NCBI GenBank assembly: GCA_002423495.1
Contig: DIWN01000044.1
Location: 1-64,000, forward strand
Source of the DNA: Anaerolineaceae bacterium UBA6105
GTDB lineage: Bacteria > Chloroflexota > Anaerolineae > Anaerolineales > Anaerolineaceae
DNA: 64,000 nucleotides
Reading direction: 5' to 3'
Shown: one piece after another, positions 33,072 to 42,612 of the stretch
Numbering within the stretch: position 1 is the stretch's first letter
Layout: each line of letters begins with the position of its first letter
Notes under the pieces: model-generated
Told to the model about the DNA's origin: nothing
The model's input: only the letters and a program-made list of their open reading frames with translations
Database searches by the model: none
Position numbers and translations under genes: made by a program

Positions 33072-33665
33072 CTAAGCTTCTGCAGCTTCTTCAATTTCTT
33101 CAATTTCTTCGGTTTCTTCAGTTTCTTCTACTACAGGGATTTCCTCTTCTGCTGGAATTTCCTCAGTGACTGCTTCAACTGTTTCGATTAAAGGCTCAGC
33201 TACGACCACTTTGCGCACTTCACCTTCACGGTGGACGATCACTTTGATCTCAGGAACGAGGTCAAGCGTAAGATTTACGGGGATATCATACTCGCCAAGT
33301 TTACGGATAGGTTCCATAACCAATTGGTGGCGGAGGATCTCGATATCTTTCATCTCCTGGAGTTTTTCAATGATCATTTGGGCAGAGACTGAACCGTAGA
33401 GTTTGCCCGTTTCACCCGCTTTGACGGGGAAACGAATCTCCAAACCCTGGAGGATGTCCGCAACACCCTTAAGCTCGTTGTTGAGCACTGCGCGGCGTTC
33501 GGAAGCCTTTTTTCCGATGGTTTCAGCCATCTTGATGGAACTGGGAGTAGCGGGGATCGCAAAGCCCTGAGGGATCAGGTAGTTGCGTCCGTAACCATTG
33601 GCGACCTTTTTAACATCGCCGGCACGACCTAATTTGTAGACGTCTTTGAGAAGTAATACTTTCAT
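33072..33665 (-). CDS. rplI: Ribosomal protein L9 with long acidic tail
   Basis: A 197-residue 50S subunit protein. The N-terminal domain MKVLLLKDVYKLGRAGDVKKV with the GYGRNYLIPQGFA signature is standard, as are the connecting helix and the C-terminal RNA-binding domain. From about residue 155 a Glu-rich extension of some 40 residues is added (repeated EET and EEI units); L9 is usually about 148 residues. The ATG at 33665 is preferred, seven bases after AAAGGG, over a TTG two codons earlier. The gene is not beside rpsF or rpsR here. A strong terminator follows. Confidence 0.95.
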   Translation of the reverse strand: MKVLLLKDVYKLGRAGDVKKVANGYGRNYLIPQGFAIPATPSSIKMAETIGKKASERRAVLNNELKGVADILQGLEIRFPVKAGETGKLYGSVSAQMIIEKLQEMKDIEILRHQLVMEPIRKLGEYDIPVNLTLDLVPEIKVIVHREGEVRKVVVAEPLIETVEAVTEEIPAEEEIPVVEETEETEEIEEIEEAAEA

Positions 33666-33879
33666 GTTCAAGCCCTTTCTGACTTAGTTTAGTTAGTTTC
33701 GGATGAAGGGTACAACACCCGAGCCGAAGAATATTACCACGTTTTATAGTTTTGTGAAGAGCAAATTCGTCTTTTTCTTACGAGAAAATTTCGCTTTGCA
33801 GAGTACGCATTCGCCAATTTTGCATGCCAATAGATTATACTTAGCCTGTTAGTCACATTCCTAAACGATGAGGAGAGAC

Positions 33880-35535
33880 ATGACGGAACAAACTAATTAT
33901 GAGAACTGGCAGGAAAAGGTCTACAAACCCGCCATCAACAAATTCCCTGAAAGGAAAGCAGAATTTTCCACTGATTCAGGAATTACCCTCAAGCCTGTTA
34001 TTCCAGCATCTGAAATCCCTGCTGATCGGGAAGCCAGCTTGGGTTATCCAGGAGAGTATCCTTTCACCCGAGGTGTTCAGCCTACGATGTATCGCGGGCG
34101 GTTCTGGACCATGCGGCAGTACGCCGGTTATTCCAGCGCGGCAGAATCAAACAGGCGTTATCGCTTTCTGCTTGAACAGGGTCAAACCGGACTCTCAGTA
34201 GCGTTTGATCTGCCTACACAGATTGGCTATGACGCGGATGATCCGATCGCATTAGGCGAGGTGGGTAAGGTGGGTGTGTCCATTTCTTCGATTGAAGATA
34301 TGGAGACTTTATTCACGAAGATCCCGCTGGATAAAGTTTCGACAAGTATGACCATCAACGCTCCCGCAGCGGTACTCCTGGCCATGTATATTGCGGTGGC
34401 GAAGAAACAAGGGGTGCCTTCGACGGCATTGCGCGGAACCATCCAGAATGACATCCTCAAGGAATACATCGCTCGCGGCACCTACATTTTCCCTCCAAGT
34501 CCAAGCATGCGCCTGATTACGGACATCTTCCAATACTGTCAGAGAGAAGTACCTAATTGGAATACGATCAGCATCTCCGGGTATCACATCCGCGAAGCCG
34601 GCTCCACGGCCGTTCAGGAAGTGGCTTTCACGCTGGCGAACGCAATTGCTTACATCGAAGCAGCCATCAAAACTGGCATGGATGTGGACAAATTTGCTTC
34701 CCAGCTTTCTTTCTTCTTCAATTCCCACAATAATTTCCTGGAAGAGGTCGCAAAGTTCCGCGCCGCTCGCAGGCTTTACGCAAAGATCATGAAAGAACGC
34801 TTTGGTTCCAAGGTCGCCGGTTCTCAGAAGTTGCGGTTTCACACGCAAACTGCGGGATCAACCTTGACCGCGCAACAGCCGGAAAACAACGTTGTGAGGG
34901 TTACTTTGCAAGCGCTGGCAGCTGTTTTGGGCGGGACGCAGTCACTCCACACCAACAGCATGGATGAAGCCCTGTGGCTGCCTACAGAAAAATCGGTGCA
35001 AGTGGCTTTACGCACCCAGCAGATCATCGGATATGAGTCCGGCGTAGCAGACATGATTGACCCCCTGGCAGGTTCCTATATGGTTGAGTACCTGACCGAT
35101 GAGATTGAGAAAAAGGCAGTCGAATACCTGCAAAAAATCGACGAGATGGGCGGCGCCCTCAAGGCGATTGAAAACGGCTACATCCAGGGTGAGATCCAGA
35201 ACGCCGCGTTTGGGGCACAGCGGCGGCTTGAGAACCGCGAGGATATCGTGGTTGGTGTCAACAAATTCACGGTTGATGAAAAGATCGAGCTCGAATCTCT
35301 GAAGCTCGATCCCAAGATCGAATCCGAACAGCGAGAACGCCTGGCTGCCTTACGGGCAGGCAGAGATAATGTTTTAGTGGAAGCACTGCTTGAAAGGCTT
35401 GAGAATGCAGCCCAAGGTGATGAGAACACGATGCCCATCATCATCGAGTGTGTGGAGAACAAACTGACATTAGGCGAGATTTGCGGCAGATTAAGAAAAG
35501 TCTGGGGCGAATATCGCGCGCCAACCTTCATCTAA
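33880..35535 (+). CDS. Methylmalonyl-CoA mutase, large (catalytic) subunit
   Basis: A 551-residue catalytic TIM-barrel subunit that interconverts methylmalonyl-CoA and succinyl-CoA. Diagnostic blocks are [53 protein letters not shown] and [15 protein letters not shown]. The tyrosine in RQYAGY favours methylmalonyl-CoA over isobutyryl-CoA mutases. The B12-binding DxHxxG domain is absent, so a separate small subunit must be encoded elsewhere. The ATG at 33880 follows GAGGAGA; an ATG at 33868 lies inside that site. It heads an 18-kb plus-strand gene run and is followed by the epimerase. Confidence 0.94.
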   Translation: MTEQTNYENWQEKVYKPAINKFPERKAEFSTDSGITLKPVIPASEIPADREASLGYPGEYPFTRGVQPTMYRGRFWTMRQYAGYSSAAESNRRYRFLLEQGQTGLSVAFDLPTQIGYDADDPIALGEVGKVGVSISSIEDMETLFTKIPLDKVSTSMTINAPAAVLLAMYIAVAKKQGVPSTALRGTIQNDILKEYIARGTYIFPPSPSMRLITDIFQYCQREVPNWNTISISGYHIREAGSTAVQEVAFTLANAIAYIEAAIKTGMDVDKFASQLSFFFNSHNNFLEEVAKFRAARRLYAKIMKERFGSKVAGSQKLRFHTQTAGSTLTAQQPENNVVRVTLQALAAVLGGTQSLHTNSMDEALWLPTEKSVQVALRTQQIIGYESGVADMIDPLAGSYMVEYLTDEIEKKAVEYLQKIDEMGGALKAIENGYIQGEIQNAAFGAQRRLENREDIVVGVNKFTVDEKIELESLKLDPKIESEQRERLAALRAGRDNVLVEALLERLENAAQGDENTMPIIIECVENKLTLGEICGRLRKVWGEYRAPTFI

Positions 35536-35544
35536 GGAGAATTG

Positions 35545-35958
35545 ATGAGTCAAATCAAGAGAATCAACCATGTAGCCATCGTCGTACGGGACATTGAAGA
35601 GTCGCTCAAGTTCTGGGAATCTGCCATGGGGCTCGAGCTGCACCACGTGGAGGACGTTCCTTCACAGGCTTCCAAAGTAGCCTTCATCCCGATTGGGGAT
35701 AGTGAAATTGAGCTGGTGCAACCCACCACGGAAGACTCGGGCATGGCTGCCTACCTGGAAAAGAGGGGGGAAGGCATGCACCATCTGTGTGTGGAAGTGG
35801 ATGATATCGACGCAAAAATGCAGGAACTCAAGGATGCGGGTGTGCGATTGATCAATAACGCGCCCCAAGTGCTGCCGGGGAGGAAAATGGCTTTTATCCA
35901 TCCGAAATCTGCCAGCGGAGTGCTGGTGGAACTTTATGAAATCACTGCTGAGGAATAA
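35545..35958 (+). CDS. mce: Methylmalonyl-CoA epimerase
   Basis: A 137-residue protein of the glyoxalase/vicinal-oxygen-chelate fold that interconverts the R and S forms of methylmalonyl-CoA. The start MSQIKRINHVAIVVRDIEESLKFW has the first metal histidine, LELVQPT gives the paired glutamate region, and GMHHLCVEVDDID and MAFIHPKSASGVLVELYE complete the metal site. AAGGAGA four bases before the ATG at 35545 sets the start. It lies nine bases after the mutase gene, which supports both assignments. Confidence 0.95.
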   Translation: MSQIKRINHVAIVVRDIEESLKFWESAMGLELHHVEDVPSQASKVAFIPIGDSEIELVQPTTEDSGMAAYLEKRGEGMHHLCVEVDDIDAKMQELKDAGVRLINNAPQVLPGRKMAFIHPKSASGVLVELYEITAEE

Positions 35959-35988
35959 TTTCTGCCTTAACAGGAAAAAGGAGCGACA

Positions 35989-37329
35989 ATGATCATCACG
36001 AATGGCAAAATTGTGACCTGGGGCGATCCAAACGAGATCCTCGAAAGCAAGGCACTCCTGATTCAGGATGGTTTGATCCAGGAAATTGGGAACGAAGCTG
36101 AACTGAAAACTTCTCATCCAGGGGAAGAAATTCTGGATGCACAAGGGCAAATGGTGATGCCCGGCCTGATCTGCGCCCATACGCATTTTTACGGCGCGTT
36201 TTCGCGTGGAATGGCGGTGCCGGGAGAGCCTTCACGCAATTTCCAGGAGATCCTGGCAAATTTGTGGTGGAAGCTCGATAAAGGGCTTGATGAAGAGGGC
36301 GTTAGGTATTCGGCACTGGCACTGTTGGCGGACGCCACCCGGTATGGTTGCACGACTCTTTTTGATCACCACGCCTCGCCAAACTGCATTGATGGTTCGC
36401 TTGACATTGAAGCTGAAGCTGTATTGGAGTCTGGCTTGCGGGCGTCGCTTTGCTATGAGGTCACTGACCGCGATGGCGAAGAAAAAGCCCTGGCTGGGAT
36501 CCGGGAAAATGGTCGTTATATTAGTGGGGTAGAGGCCGGCAATTACAGCCCGATGCTGCGAGCGCATTTTGGCTTGCACGCCAGTTTGACGGTCAGCGAT
36601 GAAACGCTTGAAAAGTGCATCGCGGAGAACAATGGCCGGGTTGGATTTCACAGTCACGCGGCTGAAGGGATCGTTGACCAGGAAGACTCGCTGACAAAGT
36701 ACGGCAAGCGGGTGGTTGAGCGATTTGCAGAGGCTGGCGTGTTGGGCGAGGATACGATCCTGGCGCACGGCGTGCACGTCACTCCTCATGAAATTGATTT
36801 GCTGGCGCAGAGCGGCAGCTGGCTTTCACACCAGCCGCGATCTAACATGAATAATGCCGTGGGAGTTGCTCCGGTTGAGGAAATGCTTAAGCAGGGCGTG
36901 AAGGTCTGCCTGGGGAACGATGGCTTTTCGAATGCCATGTGGCAGGAATGGTTTTTTGCTTACCTGATCCAGAAGGACCAGCAGGCTGACCCACGGGCGA
37001 TGAATGGTTACGATGTGATCAAGATCGCCGTTGAGAACAATTCGAGGCTTGCTACCCAAACTTGGGATGGTTTGCGCATAGGTGTGATAGAAAAAAGGGC
37101 TGCGGCAGACCTGATCCTGGTGGATTATCATCCGATCACCCCTCTGCATGCGGGCAATTTGCCCTGGCACATCCTGTTTGGTTTCCGGGATGGCATGGTG
37201 ACCAGCACAATTGCCGGTGGGAAGCTGCTGATGAAGGATCGTGAGTTACTCTTGCTGGATGAAGCCGAAATTGCTGCAAAAGCACGCGAAGCAGCAATCC
37301 GATGCTGGGATCGCGTAAATTCGTACTAA
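35989..37329 (+). CDS. ssnA: SsnA-like aminohydrolase
   Basis: A 446-residue metal-dependent amidohydrolase of the chlorohydrolase/guanine deaminase group. The first metal motif is CAHTHFYGAFSRG near residue 63. Others are LHASLTVSD, the FHSHAAEG block, HGVHV, and SNMNNAVGVAP with GNDGFSNAMW. The overall pattern matches SsnA, which is encoded with selenium-dependent molybdenum hydroxylases in many bacteria. The molybdenum hydroxylase genes 6 kb downstream in the same run support this. The substrate is unknown; another heterocycle deaminase is possible. AAGGAGCG precedes the ATG. Confidence 0.82.
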   Translation: MIITNGKIVTWGDPNEILESKALLIQDGLIQEIGNEAELKTSHPGEEILDAQGQMVMPGLICAHTHFYGAFSRGMAVPGEPSRNFQEILANLWWKLDKGLDEEGVRYSALALLADATRYGCTTLFDHHASPNCIDGSLDIEAEAVLESGLRASLCYEVTDRDGEEKALAGIRENGRYISGVEAGNYSPMLRAHFGLHASLTVSDETLEKCIAENNGRVGFHSHAAEGIVDQEDSLTKYGKRVVERFAEAGVLGEDTILAHGVHVTPHEIDLLAQSGSWLSHQPRSNMNNAVGVAPVEEMLKQGVKVCLGNDGFSNAMWQEWFFAYLIQKDQQADPRAMNGYDVIKIAVENNSRLATQTWDGLRIGVIEKRAAADLILVDYHPITPLHAGNLPWHILFGFRDGMVTSTIAGGKLLMKDRELLLLDEAEIAAKAREAAIRCWDRVNSY

Positions 37330-37340
37330 AGGAGAAAACC

Positions 37341-38006
37341 ATGGCGTATACAATAGGAATTATAGGGGGAACTGGTCGGGAAGGTTTCGGTTTGGGTTAT
37401 CGCTGGGCAAAGGCGGGGCATAAGATCATTATTGGCTCCCGGAACGAAGAAAAAGCGCTGGTTGCGGTGGAAGAATTGCGGGAAAAGCTGCAGGGTGCAG
37501 GCGATGTGAGCGGTGCCACCAACGATCAAGCTGTCTCAGCTTGTGATATCGCAGTCCTCACCGTTCCCTTTTCTGCTCACCGTTCAACCCTTGAAGGGTT
37601 AAAAGAAGAGCTGCAAGGGAAGATTCTGATCGATGTAACAGTGCCTCTTGTGCCACCAAAAGTCACCCGTGTGCAAATGCCCGAGGAAGGCAGTGCAGCC
37701 CAGCAAGCCCAGGCAATCCTGGGTGAGGATGTAAAAGTGGTGGCGGCATTTCAAACGATTGCTTTTGAGCACTTGCTTTCTGATGAGGAAATTGAGTGTG
37801 ATGTTCTGGTGGCTGGTGGCAACAAAGCCGCGCGTGAAATTGTTATCTCACTTGCGGAAGATGTTGGTCTCAAAGCCTGGGATGCCGGTGTCATTCAGAA
37901 CGCAGTTGTGGTGGAAGGCTTGACCTCCATCCTGATTGGCTTGAATATCAAACACAACGTTGCTTCTTCAGGCATTCGCATCACAGGCATCAATGACGAA
38001 AGCTAA
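37341..38006 (+). CDS. npdG: NADPH-dependent F420 reductase
   Basis: A 221-residue enzyme that moves hydride between NADPH and coenzyme F420. The Rossmann start YTIGIIGGTGREGFGLGYRWAKAG and the NADP-discriminating IIGSRNEEKA fit the F420:NADP oxidoreductase family. VTVPLVPP and VAAFQTIAFEHL form the F420-binding side. The ATG at 37341 follows AAAGGAGAA. It lies 11 bases after ssnA, and cofE starts within its last codons, so it belongs to the F420 block. Confidence 0.92.
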   Translation: MAYTIGIIGGTGREGFGLGYRWAKAGHKIIIGSRNEEKALVAVEELREKLQGAGDVSGATNDQAVSACDIAVLTVPFSAHRSTLEGLKEELQGKILIDVTVPLVPPKVTRVQMPEEGSAAQQAQAILGEDVKVVAAFQTIAFEHLLSDEEIECDVLVAGGNKAAREIVISLAEDVGLKAWDAGVIQNAVVVEGLTSILIGLNIKHNVASSGIRITGINDES

Positions 38007-38772
38007 ACAGCTGACATATTTTGCGCTGCAGGGAATCCCTCAAATTCGAGCTGGAGATAAGCTGGCTGAAATTATTTACGCCGCTATCGGGGAAAACGAG
38101 CTCGCTCTGCAGGATGGGGATATCCTGATCCTGGCGCAGAAAATTGTCTCAAAGTCAGAAGGCCGGCTGGTGAATCTCACCACAGTGCAACCTTCTGCTA
38201 AAGCATTTGAACTGGCAAATTTTCTGGGCAAACGGCCTGAACTGGTTGAGTTAATCCTCCAGGAAAGCAATGAAGTTGTCCGCACCCGACCGGGAACCAT
38301 TATCGTGGAGCACAAATCCGGCTTTATTTGTGCGAATGCCGGGATAGATCACTCGAACGTAAAAGGCAATTGGGGGAAAGACGAGGATTGGGTTTTGCTC
38401 CTGCCGGAGGATTCTGATCTTTCTGCGGCGATGATCCGCAAGGAATTGGAAGTGTTGAGCGGGGCAAGATTGGGCGTCATAATCATCGATTCACACGGCC
38501 GTGCCTGGCGCAATGGCGTGCTTGGCACCACGATTGGTGCATCCGGCTTGCCTGCGCTGCTTGACATGCGTGGTGAAGAAGATATGTACCACTACAAACT
38601 TCGGGTCACAACGATCGCTACTGCAGATGAATTGGCGGCTGGTGGGTCACTGATGATGGGTCAGGCGGGTGAAGGCACTCCAGTAGTTCTCGCGAGGGGC
38701 TTCCCCTATCTGCTCAGAGAAGGCAACGCCAGGGAATTGATCAGAAAGAAGGAGAACGACCTCTTCCGATGA
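37993..38772 (+). CDS. cofE: Coenzyme F420:L-glutamate ligase
   Basis: A 259-residue GTP-dependent ligase that adds glutamates to F420-0. Recognisable blocks are GDILILAQKIVSKSEGR near residues 46-62, VVRTRPGTIIVEHKSGFICANAGIDHSNV, and the ISDTxG-like IIIDSHGRAWRNGVLGTTIG. It lacks the C-terminal FMN domain found in actinobacterial FbiB, so any reductase step must be done by another protein. The ATG at 37993 overlaps the npdG stop by 14 bases, and its own stop overlaps cofD by four. Confidence 0.93.
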   Translation: MTKAKQLTYFALQGIPQIRAGDKLAEIIYAAIGENELALQDGDILILAQKIVSKSEGRLVNLTTVQPSAKAFELANFLGKRPELVELILQESNEVVRTRPGTIIVEHKSGFICANAGIDHSNVKGNWGKDEDWVLLLPEDSDLSAAMIRKELEVLSGARLGVIIIDSHGRAWRNGVLGTTIGASGLPALLDMRGEEDMYHYKLRVTTIATADELAAGGSLMMGQAGEGTPVVLARGFPYLLREGNARELIRKKENDLFR

Positions 38773-39743
38773 TTCCCAAGTTTGAAGCAGGCTACGAACA
38801 TCTCAAAGTAACTGCACTGGCAGGCGGCGTGGGTGGGGCAAAGCTTTTGGTTGGCCTGGATAAAGTACTGCAGCCTGGTCAGTTGACTGCGATCGTCAAT
38901 ACCGGGGATGATTTTTCTCATTTTGGACTGCACATTTCTCCTGACCTTGATTCGGTTTGTTACGCGTTGGCAGGGCTGGCGGATCCAATGCATGGATGGG
39001 GGCGCAAGGATGAAAGCTGGCAGGTGTTGGAGGAATTACGCAGGATTGGCGCTCCGGATTGGTTTGCCCTGGGTGACAGAGATCTTGCCTGGCATTTGGA
39101 GCGGCAGCGTTTGCTGAGTGAGGGAAAGTCTCTCACCGAGGCAACAGCTCATTTTTGTGAGATTTTTGGCATTCAGTCGCGGGTGTTGCCGATGTGCGAT
39201 GAACCAGCACCAACCCTGATAAAGACCAAAGAGGGAGAGTGGCTGGGCTTCCAGGATTACTTTGTTCGTCTGAGATGCCAGCCTGAAATTGCTGAAATCG
39301 CTTTATTGGGCAACAAAGAGATCAGTACAAGTGAGCTGGTGATCCAGGCACTGAAGGACGCAGATTTGATCGTTCTGGCACCCTCGAACCCCTGGGTAAG
39401 CATCGATCCGATCCTGGCTTTGGAAGGTGTGGAAAGCATCCTTCAGGAAAAGACGGTTATATCGGTTTCACCGATCATCCAGGGTAGCGCGCTAAAAGGT
39501 CCGGCAGCCAAAATGTTCAGTGACCTTGGAATCCATCCTTCGTCGGAAGCCGTGCGGCAGCATTACGAGGATTTTTTGGATGGGTTTATTTTTGACGATC
39601 TTGACGTAAAGGATGCTGAAAAATGGCAAGCCTCGGCTATAATTAACGAAGCTTGTCAGACGATCATGAAGACTGACGAGGATAAAACAGCTTTGGCAAA
39701 AGCGGTCATCTCACTTGGGGCGAGGATCCTTCAAGGCAGATGA
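38769..39743 (+). CDS. cofD: 2-phospho-L-lactate transferase
   Basis: A 324-residue enzyme that joins the activated phospholactyl or phosphoenolpyruvyl moiety to Fo, giving F420-0 or its dehydro form. The N-terminal ALAGGVGGAKLLVGL is diagnostic. VNTGDDFSHFGLHISPDLDSVCYALAG and LAPSNPWVSIDPIL are the Fo and GDP-site regions. ATGA overlaps with cofE upstream and cofC downstream point to tight coupling. Confidence 0.95.
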   Translation: MIPKFEAGYEHLKVTALAGGVGGAKLLVGLDKVLQPGQLTAIVNTGDDFSHFGLHISPDLDSVCYALAGLADPMHGWGRKDESWQVLEELRRIGAPDWFALGDRDLAWHLERQRLLSEGKSLTEATAHFCEIFGIQSRVLPMCDEPAPTLIKTKEGEWLGFQDYFVRLRCQPEIAEIALLGNKEISTSELVIQALKDADLIVLAPSNPWVSIDPILALEGVESILQEKTVISVSPIIQGSALKGPAAKMFSDLGIHPSSEAVRQHYEDFLDGFIFDDLDVKDAEKWQASAIINEACQTIMKTDEDKTALAKAVISLGARILQGR

Positions 39744-40381
39744 TTACATGGGCAGTCTTACCTGTTAAAAGGTATTCCGTAGGCAAATCGAGGCTGCGGC
39801 AATTATTTTCTGATGCAAATTTGGTCGAACTCAACCAAAATTTGTTTGAAAGCACGTTTACAAAACTACAAGAAATGCCAGGGATCGACGGGATATTTGT
39901 GGTTTCCAGGGAAGAACACGCTCTCGAATGGTGTAATTCTCATGGAGGCGTGGCATTAGTGGAAGGTGATCCGAGCACGCTCAACGCGGCAATCTCAAAA
40001 GCTCAGGAGCATGCCTGCCAGGTGGGGGTGGAACGTTTGATGGTCTTACCAAGCGACCTGCCATTGATGACCTCAAAAGATTTAAACGCATTGATCCGCC
40101 TGGCAGAAGGCGCACACAAACTGGTAATTGTGCCTGACCACTACCAATCAGGCACAAACGCATTAGTAATGAGTGGTCCGGATTTGATCCAGCCAAGGTT
40201 TGGTTCAGGTTCTTTCCGAAAACACACAAGACAGGCTATGGAGAAAAACGCAGAACTGGTCGTCTACCTGAATGAAAACATCCAGTGGGATCTTGATACA
40301 TCACTGGAGTTATATCGTATTATTAACAAACAATCCGAACTTACAATATTGAGCCAATTACGAAAGGAAACCTCACTATGA
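39740..40381 (+). CDS. cofC: 2-phospho-L-lactate (or PEP) guanylyltransferase
   Basis: A 213-residue nucleotidyltransferase that activates phospholactate or phosphoenolpyruvate with GTP for F420 assembly and releases pyrophosphate. [15 protein letters not shown] at the N-terminus carries the nucleotide-binding loop. [11 protein letters not shown] gives the metal-binding aspartate, and [16 protein letters not shown] is typical of CofC. It starts inside cofD and overlaps the LLM oxidoreductase gene by four bases. Confidence 0.93.
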   Translation: MITWAVLPVKRYSVGKSRLRQLFSDANLVELNQNLFESTFTKLQEMPGIDGIFVVSREEHALEWCNSHGGVALVEGDPSTLNAAISKAQEHACQVGVERLMVLPSDLPLMTSKDLNALIRLAEGAHKLVIVPDHYQSGTNALVMSGPDLIQPRFGSGSFRKHTRQAMEKNAELVVYLNENIQWDLDTSLELYRIINKQSELTILSQLRKETSL

Positions 40382-41379
40382 CCCAAAAATACGCTCTCTA
40401 TCTGCAGGACGCGCATGACTTGCGTGATGGACTGGACATCGTCCGGTATGCTGAAGAAAAGGGAATTGACGGCATTTGGCAAGCTGAAAGCCGCCTGGTG
40501 CGCGATGCAATCGTGCCAATGGCTGCTTACGCTGCTGTCTCAGAGCGCATCAAGATAGGCTCGGCTGTTATCAACAACTGGACGCGCAACATTGGTTTGC
40601 TGGCTTCAACATTTTTGACCCTGGATGACCTGGCTCCAAACCGCATTATTTGCGGCATCGGTGCCTGGTGGGATCCGCTGGCAAAGAATGTTGGCATCGA
40701 TCGCACAAAACCCCTCAAGGCGATGGAAGAAACTGTGATCGTCTTACGACGCCTGCTCAACATGGAACGCGTCACCTTTGAAGGTGAATTCCACCAGGTG
40801 CACGAGATAGAGCTGGATGTGGTGCACGGACGGCGTGAGCCCCGTAATGTTCCGATCTATATCGGAGCAACCGGTGGAAAAATGGTCGAGATGACCGGTC
40901 GGATTGCGGATGGCATCGTCATGAACTACTGTGTGCCGGTGGAGTACAATGATATGGCAATCGAACAGTTGGAAAAGGGCTTAAAAGTTGCAGGTAAAAA
41001 GTTAGAGGATTTTGATCGTCCTCAGTTGATTGTCTGTTCAGTCGATGAAGACCACGATGTTGCCATTGACAGCACGCGCGAGCTGCTCACCCAGTATCTG
41101 GCGCAGCAACCTCACATTGCCAAGGCATCCGGCGTCTCAATGGATGTCGTAGAGAAAATCCAGGCAATTCTTGGCTGGCCTGCCACCCACGAACAAATCC
41201 GGGCGGCGAAGCACTTGGTGCCGGAAGATCTGATCCATCGCATCACTGCCAGCGGCACACCATCTGAAGCAAAAGCAAAGGTTCAGGAATATATCAATCA
41301 CGGCTGCACCACCCCGATTTTGTACGGCGTTGGCGGTAACACCAAGCTGCTGATCGATACTTTTGCCGCAGAGGCTTAA
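40378..41379 (+). CDS. LLM-class F420-dependent oxidoreductase
   Basis: A 333-residue luciferase-like TIM-barrel protein resembling F420-dependent methylene-tetrahydromethanopterin reductase and glucose-6-phosphate dehydrogenase. Typical blocks are [52 protein letters not shown] and [16 protein letters not shown]. Direct coupling to cofC argues for F420 rather than FMN as cofactor. The substrate is unknown. AAAGGAAA precedes the ATG, and the stop overlaps the thioesterase start by one base. Confidence 0.88.
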   Translation: MTQKYALYLQDAHDLRDGLDIVRYAEEKGIDGIWQAESRLVRDAIVPMAAYAAVSERIKIGSAVINNWTRNIGLLASTFLTLDDLAPNRIICGIGAWWDPLAKNVGIDRTKPLKAMEETVIVLRRLLNMERVTFEGEFHQVHEIELDVVHGRREPRNVPIYIGATGGKMVEMTGRIADGIVMNYCVPVEYNDMAIEQLEKGLKVAGKKLEDFDRPQLIVCSVDEDHDVAIDSTRELLTQYLAQQPHIAKASGVSMDVVEKIQAILGWPATHEQIRAAKHLVPEDLIHRITASGTPSEAKAKVQEYINHGCTTPILYGVGGNTKLLIDTFAAEA

Positions 41380-41843
41380 TGCAACAACTGCCAAGCAGTA
41401 AGACTTGTTTTGTTTGCGGTCGTGATAACCCGGTGTCCTTGCGGATGACGTTTTACCTGCAGGACAATGGGGAGGTCACCTCCGAAATTGTGGTTCCCGA
41501 GGAGTATGCCGGCTACCCTGGCATGGTACATGGCGGCAATATTGTGGCAATGATGGACGAAGCCGCAGGCCGGGCTGCAACGGCGGATGATCCAAATCGC
41601 TTTGCGGTAACCAGCCAGTTGACGGTCAAGTACCGGCAGCCAGTGCCTACGAACCAAGTTTTAAAAATTACCGGCAAACTGCTGAAGAAACGCGGAAAAG
41701 TTGCCCAGGCACATGGCGAGATCCGCAATCAGGAGGGGGAACTCCTGGCGGAAGCAGATGCTCTTTTTGTAGATGTTGCCGAAGATTTTACCCAAGGCGC
41801 AGACCCGGCTTTGTTGGGTTGGAAGGTGTATGAAGATGACTAA
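41379..41843 (+). CDS. Hotdog-fold thioesterase, PaaI type
   Basis: A 154-residue acyl-CoA thioesterase-like protein. It begins with the CFVCGRDNPVSLRM motif, common in this subgroup. The hotdog helix carries YPGMVHGGNIVAMMDEAAGRAA near residues 46-67, with the catalytic-type HGG and the acidic residue in MDE. TVKYRQPVP follows. The natural substrate cannot be told. It starts one base inside the LLM gene (TAATG), so it is translated with the F420 block. Confidence 0.86.
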   Translation: MQQLPSSKTCFVCGRDNPVSLRMTFYLQDNGEVTSEIVVPEEYAGYPGMVHGGNIVAMMDEAAGRAATADDPNRFAVTSQLTVKYRQPVPTNQVLKITGKLLKKRGKVAQAHGEIRNQEGELLAEADALFVDVAEDFTQGADPALLGWKVYEDD

Positions 41844-42612
41844 ACTTGAACTTACTTATGCCCGTCCGGTTACATGGGACGAGCTTGAAGCTCTGCAAAA
41901 GGAATTTGAGGGTCAGATCATGTATCTGGCTGGTGGTGACTATCACCCGAAGGCTAAAGATTCTGCAAGCATTCTGATTGACCTGCAGGAACTTGACCTG
42001 GACCAGGTGGGGTTTGCTGAGGATGCGATTTATATCGGGGGATTGATCAATTTGCAGCAACTTGGCGATGCATTAGAATCCGCAGACCTCAACGAAGCAA
42101 TTTCGATTGAAGCAGGTGTCAACCTGCGCAACAGTCTGAGCCTGACCAATTACGTCAAGTCCAGCAATGGACGGTCTGTGGTGCAGATTTGTCTTAATGC
42201 AATGGAAGCAGAGTACCGACTTTCCGGTGAAGAAGACGGCCAGGCTCACTCAGAGGCTCTCAAAGCCAGGCTTGCTAATGACTTCATTGAAGAAATATGG
42301 ATCCCCAAACCCATCTCACTGGCATTTGCCTCGGTAGGGCGAAGCCCAAAGGATCAGCCGGTGGTGGCTGTGGCCGCCTCAAAACGAACGGATGACCGAA
42401 TCCACATCGCTTGTGGAGGGTCAGAGACGATGTGGGCTGAGTTTGACCTGCATCCTGGCGACGGTGATGGTGAAATCAAGATCCGCGAATTGTATAAAGA
42501 CATCAATGATCAATGGGCAGGAGCAGAATACCGGCAGGAAGTTGCAGCTGTTTTACTTTCCCGGTGCCTGCACAAGCTCACTCAGGACTCTTCTAAAAAG
42601 GAGGAATCATGA
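41830..42612 (+). CDS. FAD-subunit-like protein of a molybdenum hydroxylase (YgfM type)
   Basis: A protein of about 260 residues related to the FAD-binding medium subunit of xanthine dehydrogenases, closest in pattern to YgfM. The first flavin motif remains as YLAGG, and IDLQELDLDQV matches the usual DLxxLxL region. The second motif (TIGGN in active subunits) is degraded to LSLTNYVKS, so flavin binding is doubtful. GGAAGG lies before two candidate starts, 41830 and 41836. Its end overlaps the catalytic-subunit gene by four bases, a clear sign of partnership. Confidence 0.78.
   Translation: MKMTKLELTYARPVTWDELEALQKEFEGQIMYLAGGDYHPKAKDSASILIDLQELDLDQVGFAEDAIYIGGLINLQQLGDALESADLNEAISIEAGVNLRNSLSLTNYVKSSNGRSVVQICLNAMEAEYRLSGEEDGQAHSEALKARLANDFIEEIWIPKPISLAFASVGRSPKDQPVVAVAASKRTDDRIHIACGGSETMWAEFDLHPGDGDGEIKIRELYKDINDQWAGAEYRQEVAAVLLSRCLHKLTQDSSKKEES

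Noticed and set aside
33672..33867. Cobalamin riboswitch upstream of the mutase gene
   Set aside because: No B12-box-like sequence or long structured leader was seen; only a TATACT box at 33836-33841 and the ribosome-binding site.
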